A DNA stretch of 64,000 bases, taken from Biomphalaria glabrata (Eukaryota > Mollusca > Gastropoda > Planorbidae). The stretch lies in contig NC_074723.1 of assembly GCF_947242115.1 (NCBI RefSeq), positions 25,194,543 through 25,258,542 on the forward strand, written 5' to 3'. Position 1 is the stretch's first letter. Every line of letters starts with the position of its first letter. Positions 12,719 through 23,754 of this stretch are shown one piece after another. The notes under the pieces were generated by a model, which did not search any database, had not been told where the DNA came from, and worked only from the letters and a program-made list of their open reading frames with translations. Position numbers and translations under genes: made by a program.

Positions 12719-14583
12719 TTATTTAAAAAGGATCAAAGCCGCATTGTTTTTGCGTTTTGTCTGTCAGTCGGTCTGTCCGTCATCTTGATATAAAAAAAAA
12801 ACAACTACTAAAAGTTATTAAAAATTGATTAACCTTTATTCTACGTTTCAAAACATCGCAATAATTTTTAGGTATGAACACAATTGAAAAGTTTATATAA
12901 TAAATTGTTCCGGATGTTTGTATAAATACTAAAAGAAAAAGAGAATTTCAGATATATGAAATACCGTTAATTAAATTTTTTGGATGGTCTCGTATAAAAA
13001 TTAGATGTACTACAGCCATGTGGAGAGATTTTCATACCTTACTTTGGTATTTGGATTCTGTTTTTCTTAAAAATCGGAACATAATATTAACGATAATTAG
13101 ATTTTTTTATGTTTTAGGTAGAAAGTTAAATGTACTGTAAGAGAGTAGTGAGTTAAAATATTTTTCATAAAAATCCGTAAAAACATTATTTCGTAAATGA
13201 GAAGATTATTTGTTTATTAATTAGAAGAGGGAGTTCAAACAATTATTTGGCGTTAGTAGATTTTTAAATAAATTCGGAAATTTCTGGCGACGATTTGTAA
13301 GAAACAAAATCCGGAACTTTCTTTATCGATTACAAAACTTCTATGTTATGTTTTAGCAAGAAAATTAAATGTCTAAAAAGTAATTTCCAGTGATCAATTC
13401 TAGTAAATTACTTTTTTTTTAAAGCCCTGTCGATATTTTTAAAATTTGTTTAAAGATGAAAATACGGAACAATTTGATATTGATAACCAAATTATAGTGA
13501 CGCATTGTCAAATAATATAAGTGTAATATTAGTAAATTATGCGATTTCAAACAATCATTAGGCATAATTCCTGTTTTATAAAACAATATCCGGAACATTT
13601 TTACAATTAATGAAATATAAGTCAGTATAGATATTTTGATTTAGCATTAATATGCTATTTACATAAAAAACGGAACAACATATTATTGATAATGTGTTTT
13701 TGCAACGTTTAAGCATGGAAATTGAATGTAATATAAATTAGAAGAGCAAACAAACATTTGTTGGGGTTGATTAGATTTGCACACAAAAATCCGGAACAAT
13801 CAATTTTTAGATACTTAAAACTATTAAGATGTTACCGGAGGAACATTAAAGTGTAAATCAGATTTTCAATAGCTTTTAGAGTTCTAGTTTTTTAATCTAA
13901 TCGTGACGGACAGACCGACCAACAGACAAAACGCACAAAAATAATCTTCTTTTATTCGGATGGGGGCACTAAACAAAAAATAAATAAAATCTGATTTTTT
14001 TAAAAAGTTTAAGGAATTGGTTTAGCACCTGGTCATGTAGCGACGTTACGCTACTGCACGAAAATCGCTGCATAAAAAGTCCATTAAAAAAAATGTGCGT
14101 GATATTTACATAAAAAATGCATTATTAGCCTTTATAAACAAACAGAAATGTTTTCTTTTAATTTTAGCAGATAGTTGACCAGAAAAAACATCTTTAACTA
14201 TTATTTATATTTGTTGTAAACATTTCCTGTACATTTTTTAAATATATTTGACTTAGTGATACTGAAAATACACAAAAATTGTCCATCTTTGTTAGCATAT
14301 TGTAACATTGCCTCCCTTACATTTACGTAATTGTTTTAGAATTGGTGTATTTTTATGAAAAAATCGCTTGCATAATTAATTTTATAAATTAAACGGTTTG
14401 CTTTTAGAAAACCAAAAGTAGCCGTTGCACCTAAACTTTTCAAGCCCCATTTAATGATGAAATAATATTTTTCATATCTCTTCTAGTTTTCGAGATCTGA
14501 GTGTGACAGACGACCAGACGGACAGACGGACATTTTGCACAAACCTAATAGCGGCTTTTTCCCCTTACGGGGGCCGCTAAAAA
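12719..14583 (-). mobile_element. Family B element, long copy
   Basis: Read on the - strand it starts with TTTTTAGCGGCCCCCG at 14,583, then GTCCGTCTGTCCGTCTG, then ~550 bp. A second head at 13,985-13,860 has GCGTTTTGTCTGT and GGTCTGTCCGTCA, and about seven degenerate ~150-bp units with TTGTTCCGGATTTT cores follow. At its far end (12,719-12,800) the second head reappears in inverted orientation, so 12,719-13,985 is bounded by inverted terminal repeats. The order of parts matches 55.95-64.0 kb on the + strand. No protein is encoded. Confidence 0.75.
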
Positions 14584-14782
14584 CAATTGCGCCTTCGATG
14601 TAGCATACAAACATAGATGTATAGAGGGGACACTTGAAGTCAGTTCCCTTGTAGAGTAGGAATACCTCACAACTTGAATAGTGTAATGATTAAATACAAT
14701 CAGGCTGACTTAGTTTTAATTTGTTATAGTGCCAACATTCATTTTAATTAGATATCTTATAGTGCAACGTTCGCTAATCTCA

Positions 14783-15228
14783 ATGTTCATGTCTCAATGT
14801 TCATGTCTCAATGTTCATGTCTCAATGTTCATGTCTCAATGTTCATGTCTCAATGTTCATGTCTCAATGTTCATGTCTCAATGTTCATGTCTCAATGTCT
14901 CAATGTTCATGTCTCAGTGTTCATGCCTCAATATTCATGTCTCAATGTTCATGTCTCAATGTTCATGTCTCAATGTTCATGTCTGAATGTTCATGTCTGA
15001 ATGTTCATGTCTCAATGTTCATGTCTCAATGTCTCAATGCTCATGTCTGAATGCTCATGTCTCAATGTTCATGTCTCAATGTTCATGTCTCAATGTTCAT
15101 GTCTCAATGTCTCAATGCTCATGTCTGAATGCTCATGTCTCAATGTTCATGTCTCAATGTTCATGTCTCAATGTTCATGTCTCAATGTTCATGTCTCAAT
15201 GTTCATGTCTCAATGTTCATGTCTCATG
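14783..15228. repeat. 14-bp minisatellite
   Basis: About 31 copies of ATGTTCATGTCTCA, with occasional 8-bp truncated units (AATGTCTC) and single substitutions. The unit length leaves all three + frames open; the peptides are repeat artefacts. It is followed by a 28-bp direct duplication with AGTACAAGTCTTCAAAG. Confidence 0.96.
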
Positions 15229-15289
15229 TTCAGTACAAGTCTTCAAAGAAGTGTATGTTCAGTACAAGTCTTCAAAGGAGGGTAATGAC

Positions 15290-17400
15290 CTCCACAAAAA
15301 AACAACAACCTGCCAATGGCCTCCATTTACTATAATTCTGTAGACAAACTATTAAAATTTAAGATAGCTTACAAAATTTAACTACTGTAAAAAAAATAGT
15401 TTCGATATTTATAATAGCCTAAAAAGTAAAGAAAAAAAATATATTGAATCCTCGTCCATTAGTTTGTCTCGTTGCGTGTTTAATCTGTGAAAAAGAAAAG
15501 AGCAGTATCTCGGGCTATTGAACAGTCTGGGTTTTTCTTCCTTTCTTAAAATCATTAAAGAGTGATATAGCCAGATTTTCTGGCATCTGGAAACCTCTAT
15601 CAATAGATATTTATGTGGCTTTTGGCTTTCTATGTTATTTAATTCCTACATCGAGAAAATTCCCATGAAAATTAGCCGTCTCGGGAGATTATAGATTTTA
15701 TTTTTATATTTTTATTTTTTTACATTGAATTTTGACTTGGCCTTTTCTATTATCTTATCGTATCTAATCTTATATAATACAGACGTTACTTCAAAACAGA
15801 AGAGGATTACTAACTACGCGTCATGCATCTATCTAGTTATGCATGTTAACCAATGACTTAAACTCCTCCAAGTCACTGGTTTTCCTGGCTTGTGTTTGTG
15901 TTTTAACGTAGTAGAGTCTCCACTAATCGCGAAATGAGAAATTAAAATTACACCTTTATTTAAGCCTATGTATATATTTTCATATGTATATGTGTACTGT
16001 GGCATCACTGAGGTCGGTGTCGTCCGGTGCCGTTAGCTCAAGGGGTCAACCCTCCTACCTCCCCAGAAAAAAAAACAAAAAACAGGCTTATAAAAATGTC
16101 CTTGGTTTTTCTTTTTTTTAAACCAAGAATACATACTATTCATTATTGTTACACAACTGTTAAAATTATTTTATTTTAAAATTGTAGCTTGGACATAGCT
16201 GATCAAGACCAAAATTTTTCTTCCTGCTTTATTTAACCAGCTAGGGGTCAGGGAGCGAAGTAAGCTCCCCATGCGGGACACAAGGCGAAACACCGGAAGT
16301 GAAACATTTTCCTGCATTTCTGAGCTTCCAATATTCATTCTCCTGGTGTCTACAACCACCTTTTTCTCATAATAGAAATAGTGCATGGATAAAATAAAAA
16401 TATTTCAGACGGGCTGATACAGACGTTTTAACAACATTCAAGGCAGTAAGTCACTTCAGTTATTGTAATGAGCATCAATGTACTTTGAACATCTTCGTGT
16501 TCAACAAGAAGTCTTGTAACGTGTCTGACAGTTTCATGTAACACAACGATGGTTCACAGGAACAATAAAGATTCTAGAAACACATATGTGAAGATGCATT
16601 GAATCGATCTTGTTGCTAACATCTCTGGCACAAAAATTATAAGAAAATCTTTTTACTTAGAAGATGAAATCAGGGGACTTAATTTAAAACTTGAATAGCT
16701 TAAACATGGGTCATGATTTCATTTTAATTGTATTTGATTATTATCATGAATAACTTAAAAGCAAACACAATCTATTTTTGTCTATAAATATAAATAGCCC
16801 GCCCCCCCCCCCTTCCCCTGTTTAACAACATACTTTTTTTTTTACATTTAATGGAATTTTAAAAAAAAAATTTAGTGAACAAAATATAACTAGATAAAAT
16901 AGATATTTAAGTATCGAGCGTATATTATATGGCGTAGTCCATTCATTTCATTATTTAATAAAATTAACCTTCAAATTTGTGTTTAAAAAGCGTTTTTACT
17001 TAACTGGCAGGGACAGCCAGCAGGTTTGTGTATTGCACAAAGTCCTATTGTTACCTTGATACTTCTCAGTTTAGCCAAGGCTTAAAGTAATGGGGAATTC
17101 GAATAGTATCAAAGTCACTACATCTACCACAAGCGTGTTTCAGACATACTATTGCGCACTCTGCTGAGAGGTCGTCATTGGGTTGTCTACATGACATCTT
17201 TGTTCATTTTGGCCATGGAAACATTAAGGTTGACATCATTTGTACTATACCGCTTGATATGAAAAACAAACTTTAAGTTTAAAAATCTTGATGTTCAAGG
17301 GACATCACTTGAGTCCAAACAGAGAATATTAGAGGTTAACTTTTCCATTTCCGGGGAGATAAGAGATGCTTTCAAAATGAATATATAAAGATGCAATTAT
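15290..17400. other. AT-rich sequence without supported genes
   Basis: Mostly AT-rich with homopolymer runs. I see no splice-bounded exon with a recognisable domain, no tandem array and no transposon terminus. Confidence 0.45.
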
Positions 17401-17713
17401 CTTACTTGACAAATAGTTTATTAAAGTATCATAAAATACAAAACAATGAAATGAGTTTCAATAAACATGACAATAATGACATGATGACATTTCAATGGAT
17501 CTCAGAGCAAACGTCTGAGAAAAAGCAAAATCTAAAGCTAAACAACTTTTTCAGGTAATAATTTTGTTGCATTTATTCTCGAGTTTTTAACGTAGAATTC
17601 TACGAATGAGTGCACAGCAATTAAACTTTATTTGAATTTTTTAATTACACTTCATAAATTTAATGCTACTACATTACAGGCACATGTAAACATTGCATGC
17701 TACCATAAAAGAC

Positions 17714-17928
17714 TTATCCATTCTGAATGGGAACCAGCTGGCCATTGATAAGGGCAGTCTGAGCTCCAGTGGTCTGTGTACCGGACAGCAAGCTGGACAG
17801 AATGAGAAGCTCAATCAAGGAGCTGCCAGAGTCGTGCTTCTTGTAATTACTGCTCATCATGTTGCCGCTGCTGCCTGCGTCATAATGGTGGACATGAATC
17901 ACTTTGGCCGGTTTACTCATCATCATAC
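17714..17928 (-). CDS. Possible terminal exon of an unknown protein
   Basis: A 70-residue open frame on the - strand reads MMMSKPAKVIHVHHYD at its start and ALINGQLVPIQNG at its end. Just upstream, at 17,929-17,934 on the - strand, the sequence TGATTCTAG is a reasonable splice acceptor. Downstream, an AATAAA on the - strand lies near 17,625. Composition (balanced, His/Ser-rich start, hydrophobic LIELLILSSLL stretch) is unlike the surrounding AT-rich DNA. I do not recognise the family. The first Met codons may be internal codons of a longer spliced protein. Upstream exons were not found; the upstream 200 bp is a 39-bp array that would sit in the intron. Confidence 0.4.
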
Positions 17929-17931
17929 TAG

Positions 17932-18135
17932 AATCAAATACAAGAATGTCGGGATCAGAGAACGTTAAGTGGACAAATACAAGAATGTCGTGATCAGAGA
18001 ACGTTAAGTGGACAAATACAAGAATGTCGGGATCAGAGAACGTTAAGTGGACAAATACAAGAATGTCGTGATCAGAGAGAAATAAGTGGATAAATACAAG
18101 AATGTCGTGATCAGAGAAAAATAAGTGGACAGATT
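17932..18135. repeat. 39-bp tandem repeat
   Basis: About five copies of a 39-bp unit containing ACAAGAATGTCGGGATCAGA and ACGTTAAGTGGACAA. It lies directly beside the acceptor of the possible - strand exon. Confidence 0.9.
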
Positions 18136-18299
18136 GAAGGCGAGATAGATTGTTACATGGGCCTAGAAGCGTAAAAAACTAAATAGAGATATATCTAGCT
18201 AAGCAAATGTGTGCAATTAAATTAGCAAAGAGCTGTGTAAAAAGATTACCAGAGAGGTATGTAGGTTTGATTACCAGAGAGGTATGTAGTTTAATTAGC

Positions 18300-18416
18300 A
18301 GAAAGGTATCTATCTTTTCTTGTTTACGAGATCTAATTGGGACGGACGGACAGACGGACAGACATTTCACACAAAACTAATAGCGTCTTTTCCCCTTTCG
18401 GGGGCCGCTAAAAATA
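18300..18416 (-). mobile_element. Family A head fragment
   Basis: Reverse complement of the family A 5' head: TTTTTAGCGGCCCCCGAAAG, GACGCTATTAGTTTTGTG, a repeated CTGTCCGTC block, then AGATCTCGTAAAC. Only ~115 bp is present. Confidence 0.85.
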
Positions 18417-19916
18417 AATAGTTTATGGAAAAGACAGAAGAGTTGAACATTTTTATATTAATTTTCTGGAATATTGGTCTCTTTTCATTTGTTATAAACA
18501 GAATGCATATTCTACCTGTAACAGATGAAAATCTTTAAAGTTCTTAATATGATGATTATGTTGACAGTTTAGGATAAAACAATAAATCAGGCTCCTTTAC
18601 ACAGGCGGGTATCTCAAAACAAAATGGGTCCACCTGTTGATCCTATAAGATTCCTAGGTTCAAAATGTTTCAAGTCTTTTCTGAGACATGCGAAATATCA
18701 TGCCGATGCTATAAACGTTTTTATCCATCTACATCAAAGTCGATTTGTGGTCCAGTGTGAGTGGCCTGTTTCAGCAGTCCACTGTATAAAAGCTGCTTTT
18801 GTGACTACTAAGTCTCAATGTTCGAAAGCTTTTGATACAGACTACTATAGTGTTTGCATAATCATCATGGGCGTAGCCAGGGGGGGGGGGGTTAATCCAC
18901 CCCCCCCCAGTGGACTTAAGTGACTGTTTTTTTACTTTGATTTTGTTTATTTTAGCTGAGATTTTAATACTAAACCATCATTTGCCCCAGCGCAGCCAAG
19001 GGAGTTTAAAACCCCTACCATGGGGTTTTGAGTTTGAAACTCCCTGCCACCGGGGGGGGGGGAGCGGATTTTAGTGACTGATTTTTTGCTTTGATTTTGT
19101 TTAGGTGAGATTTTAATACTAAGCCATCACTTGCCCCAGCGCAGCCAATGGGTTTTTGAGTTTAAAACCCCTACAGTGGGGTTTTGAGTTTATAACCCCC
19201 TACCAGGGGTTTTGAGTTTGAAACCCCCTTTTAAGGGTTAGGGCAGTTAAATACCCCTCTTCTATAAAACAAAACACAAAAAATTTAAACGACAATCCCC
19301 AAATTCCAAAAGCACAGTTAAGGAAGATTTTGATTTTAAAACCCCCTCCAAAATTTACGATAGACCCCCTCTTCAATATGAAAAAAAATATAAAAATTAT
19401 GCACTCAAAATGTTATGAGCGTAGCTAAATGAGTTTTGACTCAGTTTTAGGTTTAAACTCCCCTCCAATGGAGTTTGAAGCTAAAAAATACATCTTCAAT
19501 AAAAAAAAAAAGCAAATTACACACTCAAAATGCTATGAGCGTTGCCAAAAGGGATTTTGAGTTTATATCCCCCTTCAGAAGGGTTTGATGCTAAAAATAC
19601 CTCTTCAATATAAAAAAAGCAAATTACACACTAAAATTATTTGAGCGTAGCCAAGCCAATTGGGGGTTTTGAGTTTAAACTCCTTTCCTCCAGATGGTTT
19701 TGAGTTTAAAATCCCCCTACAGAGCGTTTTGAGGTGGAAAACATCTATCTTTAATATTACTCTAAAGCAAACTACAGTTACCAAATGCTATGATCGTAGC
19801 TAAATGGGGTTTTGAATTTAAAAAAACAACAACTACAGAGATTTTTTAGTTTAAAACCCCTAACAGATGATTTTGACGATAAAACTTCACTTTTTCGATA
19901 TAAAATCTAAAGCAAA

Positions 19917-20907
19917 TGTGAGCTTGCGCTCCCAGAGCTATTTTTATATGTAATTTTATTTTTTTACTTGTATAGGCTAGAGCTATTTTTATATATTTTA
20001 TTTTAATAGGTTAGTGTCAGATATATAAATTATTTATAATTGTACTTCCGCATATTTTTATTTAGGTTAGTGCGGATAGTATAAAAAGTAATGTACATGC
20101 TGTCTTAAAACAGTTGTGTGTACAGTTGACCAGCGGTCAGTAAAGTATATCTCTGTCTGTGTGACAGTTGATGATCTTAGTGATCTGGCGTATGATAATT
20201 TAATCATTGCTATATTTCTGTACCTGGGACGGCCTGCTATTATTACTGCTGATTATAACTGCTGAATATATCTGCTGTGTCATTGCTGCTGTATCTAATA
20301 TTGCTGCTATTACTCTGCTGCATTTATTACTCAGATTACTACTATTGTTATTGCTTCTGTAGATCTTGGGAATCTAGTGTTATTTTAATTTTGTTTTTGT
20401 AGTGTTGCCTTGGTTAGCATAGACCTAGTGGCTTAGTCTGTTCTTGGTGAATAGTAAGGTACTAAGGTGTTCTTGTTTTAGTGTTAGTGTAGTAGATCTA
20501 GTGTAGTAGTTGTAGTGATTTAGTTAGATAGTTGGTTTGATCAGTTTGTGTTAGATAGTTGGTTTGATCAGTTTGTGTTAGATAGTTGGTTTGGTTAGTT
20601 TGTTGGTGTTTGTAGTGGCGTAGATTTAGAGGGTTGTTTATAGTGGTTAGTGTATATATTATATTTTATTATTGATTTATTTTTATGTAAATAAAGTTTC
20701 GTTTTGTTTATTTATCCTAAACGTTATCTTCCTTTCATTTAGTTTAGGTTAGTATGTCTGGTTACTTAGGCGACTCTAGCCCCTTGGTCGTAGACTGAGG
20801 TGTCACAGATTGAGCCCACCCAGTAGTGCTAACATCTGCCTACTGTTTAGTAAGTAATGTTGATCAGAGAAAAGGTCCTCTCTCTCACGCCTCCTGACCT
20901 GCTCACA
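19917..20907 (+). mobile_element. Candidate solo LTR (fossil) inside the hAT-like element
   Basis: A 991-bp block interrupts the hAT-like sequence, which resumes at 20,911 by comparison with its own internal units and with the copy at 24.7 kb. The block begins TGTGAGC and ends GCTCACA, the TG...CA inverted ends of an LTR. A TATA-like AGTATAAAAAGT lies near 20,075 and AATAAA near 20,690. Short flanks CAAA and CAAT may be an imperfect 4-bp target duplication. There is no internal coding region. LTR family is undetermined. Confidence 0.55.
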
Positions 20908-21047
20908 CAATCTACAGTCACCTAATTTGAAGAGCGTATTCAAGAGAGGTTACACATTTCTACCAGTGGCAGGGCTCCATTAATAATGTGCAGTGAATAG
21001 TCATCTACCGAAATTGAAAAACACTAAATGTGGCTCAATAAAGATGG

Positions 21048-21350
21048 CTAAGACAGATTTTAGGAGTCAGTTATAGAGATCGGGTCTAAATCAAGGAAAT
21101 CCTATGCCGAACTGGGAGTCGACCCCTTAGCAAGATTGTGACAGAGCGTCGCATGAGGTTTTCGGGATATGTTCTCCAACAAAATGAATTTCGCATAATA
21201 AGAGTTGCGATGACATCCTAGTACAACTTGGCGCCACACATTCATGGAGGTCCTCGGAGCAGGTGGGAAGTGGCTTCAGAAATTATCAGTGACAGATTTG
21301 TGTGGAAACAGCTTGACGGAAAATGCGCCGAACGGCGCGGCAGGGTCTAA
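21048..21350 (+). pseudogene. LINE reverse-transcriptase C-terminal fragment captured in hAT-like element 1
   Basis: Conceptual translation gives LRQILGVSYRDRV, then ILCRTGSRPL, TERRMRFSGYVL, and finally SDRFVWKQL with CAERRGRV before a stop. This string is characteristic of the tail of non-LTR retrotransposon RT proteins in molluscs and other invertebrates. At least one internal stop (after YRDRV) and frame changes make it non-functional. The same fragment is inside hAT-like element 2 (25,491-25,820), so it was acquired before the two copies separated. Confidence 0.7.
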
Positions 21351-21742
21351 GACAGTAAAAAAATAGCACATTAATTTTTGAAATAAGACTTTTTAATAGC
21401 AGGAAAATGAACTGTAGATACCTCAAAATATGCATTTTGTTGGCATTCAATTAAAAAATCCTGGCTACGCCCATGATAATCATCAATTTCAAAAACTCAC
21501 CAATCAACCTTAGGGGTTGGTGATGGAGGGAAGCAATGAGCGGAGATTCATCTCTACCTCCCCTCCCCTGAATCCTGTGATGTCTATATTATATAATCTC
21601 AGGAGTAATTTTTTCCACACATTCTCATGATTTTCATTTTTTCCCATTTTGTTAGCTTTTCATTAGTTAGAATCGTTATAGTTGCTATTTATTATAACGT
21701 CACCGATAGACCATAGCCTAAAAAATTAAAGTCGCTAATTAA

Positions 21743-21905
21743 AGAGTGCCTAATTTTCCAGTGCCTAATTTTCCGCCTTGTCAAAAAGTGCCTAATTATC
21801 CGGTGCCTAAATTTCCGGGTACCTAATTATCCGGGTGCCTAAATTTCCGGGTGCCTAAATATCCGTAAATATGTGGTGCCTAAATATCCGGTGCCTAAAT
21901 TTCCT
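21743..21905. repeat. ~17-bp degenerate array (GTGCCTAAATTTCCGG)
   Basis: About nine copies of GTGCCTAA(T/A)T(T/A)(T/A)CCGG. The style (short unit, alternating near-synonymous variants) resembles the arms of the foldback-like elements at 2.3 and 45.5 kb, but no inverted partner arm was found nearby. Confidence 0.85.
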
Positions 21906-21908
21906 AAA

Positions 21909-21960
21909 TTCAGTGCACACATTGTAAGACACATTTCCTTATGGATAATAAAGATTATTA
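21909..21960 (+). mobile_element. LINE 3'-tail fragment
   Basis: ATTGTAAGACACATTTCCTT then GGATAATAAAGATTATTATT matches the 3' end of the LINE at 44,455-44,510. It abuts the family A copy. Confidence 0.65.
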
Positions 21961-22870
21961 TTTTAGCGGCCCCTGAAAGGGGAATAGACGCTATTAGTTT
22001 TGTGTGGCCTGGCTGTCCGTCTGTCCTGTTTAGATCTCGTAAACTAGAAAAGATATTGAAAATCCGACATCATGATAATTTAGACCTTTCAAAGTTCTAA
22101 TGCAACGGCTACTTTTCCTTTTTTGAAAGCGAAAATTTTAATTTTTAAAATCAACTATGCAAGCAGTTTTTTCATAAAAATACACCCGTTTTACAACTAT
22201 TCACTATTAATAGTAACACAACGGGAGGCTAGTTAATATGGGAGACTGAAATATTTATAACACATTTATTCAAACGGTTTTAGATTTTTTTGTAAAAGAA
22301 ATTTTTTTTTACAATTGTATTGCTAAGTTAAGTAAGTTCTGTCCTACAAACTACAACATTTAAAAAATGTTTTCCTTTTTTTTTAAAGAGAAAAATCTAT
22401 TTAGTATACATATAAGTGGAACATAATATAAACAACAATTAATAAGTAGTTTTTCATAATATAGCGTGAACTGCTGGGTGACACCATGACTATGCAACAT
22501 CCAACTTAACATCTAACATTTTTTTATTTTTTTTTACGAAAATGTTTTTTTTTTTCTTGAGGCTTTGAATAAGAGTTGACCCTTTACTAACTAATTAAAT
22601 CAATTAGATACTCATTATATGACATCAGTTAGGCCAGGTTCAAGTCTACGTCACCTTCACCACTTTCACCTGTCCCTTGGTCTGCTGGACCGTTAGGGCA
22701 CCACACAAGATCTGTCAATTTTCTTTCTCCATTCTTCTCTGTCATTTGCCTTTGATAGAATTTCATTCTGATATTCTATCTGAAAATATTGAAACGTGCC
22801 TGGGTGGACCACTTCGGGGGCCGATTTTGAGTTTGTTTTTTCACAAAAAATGTTTTTGCAACCTTGTTTT
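21961..22870 (+). mobile_element. Family A element, copy 1 (~0.9 kb)
   Basis: Starts TTTTAGCGGCCCCTGAAAGG, with the repeated CTGTCCGTC block, GTTTAGATCTCGTAAAC and CAACGGCTAC. The middle is AT-rich. The 3' portion holds GGTCTGCTGGACCG, CACTTCGGGGGCCGATTTTG and ends CAACCTTGTTTT. No terminal inverted repeats, no ORF. Its mechanism is unknown. Read on the - strand the end is a GGGG/CCCC hairpin followed by GCTAA, which recalls Helitron 3' ends, but the flanking base does not fit the usual AT target. Confidence 0.85.
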
Positions 22871-23750
22871 TAATTATTATTACTAAATGTCCCTTCTGAT
22901 TAAAATATCACAAAAAGATGTCAAAATATAAATATATAACTTAGTAAATTTACCCAAAATGTTGCCTTATTGTATAATAAAATTCTGATGAAATAGTCTA
23001 TGAGAAAGATGTCAAAAGTGAATATTATTACCACAGTCTTCTGTTTCACAATGGACAGTGGGAGGGGATGAGCTCAATTCAAATTGTTAAAACAAGTATT
23101 AACACCTTTTCCATTTTATATTTACTAATGATGCCAATATTTCTGTATATGTTGAAGAACTGATTTTTTTTTTTACACTGAATATATAAATATTAATAAG
23201 TAGAATATATTATTTTAAGTATTAACTACTTTTTTAAAACAATTGTCATTCCTTACACCAATTATATAATGTAAGCATTTGTTGTCTGTATTGTTAATTG
23301 TTACATTTCATGTCTCTGATCCATACAAAGAACCCTTTCAAATAATAACATTCAAATATAGTAACGCCCAAACAAGATATGGCACACTATCTGGCCCCTG
23401 GCTTGGTTCTATAGTGCCCTTCAAAATTTTTTGCTAAAGTCAGCTGACGAGGTTTCGTTGGTGACACACGTAAATGTCTTAAGCCACAGACTGAAAGTGT
23501 TGAGTATTTCAGAGTTGACAACACAAGCTCATTGTTTACATAGCAACAAGAAATAATTTAACAATCAATTATTATTTTTTTACATCTTTTAACAAAATAT
23601 GAAACAAACGTGAATTTGAGGCCTAAAATATCACCTCCCTTAAAACTCATTTGACCAGTTTGAATTGTTCATGTAAATTCTAAAGTTGTATTCATCAATT
23701 TGTAAATGGCACTAAAAGATTCAATGTTACCTCAGGAACATTGGAGTCAC
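22871..23750. other. AT-rich sequence without supported features
   Basis: No exon, transposon end or tandem array recognised between family A copy 1 and the 24-bp array. Confidence 0.45.
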
Positions 23751-23754
23751 AAAA

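Larger units (their letters stand above)
18866..21475 (+). mobile_element. hAT-like non-autonomous element 1 (2.6 kb)
   Basis: Terminal inverted repeats CATGGGCGTAGCCAGG and CCTGGCTACGCCCATG, with CA...TG ends, are flanked by a perfect 8-bp duplication ATAATCAT (18,858-18,865 and 21,476-21,483). The interior has degenerate ~130-bp units with GAGCGTAGCCAA, GGGGTTTTGAGTTTAAA and CTTCAATATAAA. It contains a LINE RT-tail fragment and a solo LTR inserted at 19,917-20,907. Eight-bp duplications and CA/TG ends are hAT features. No transposase is visible. Confidence 0.85.

Noticed and set aside
14729-15343. Cys/Met-rich frames (MFMSQCSCLNVHV)
   Set aside because: 14-bp repeat artefact in all three frames.
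18624-18923. 99-codon open frame on + as a gene
   Set aside because: Runs into the hAT-like element terminus and G-run; no domain, splice or promoter evidence.
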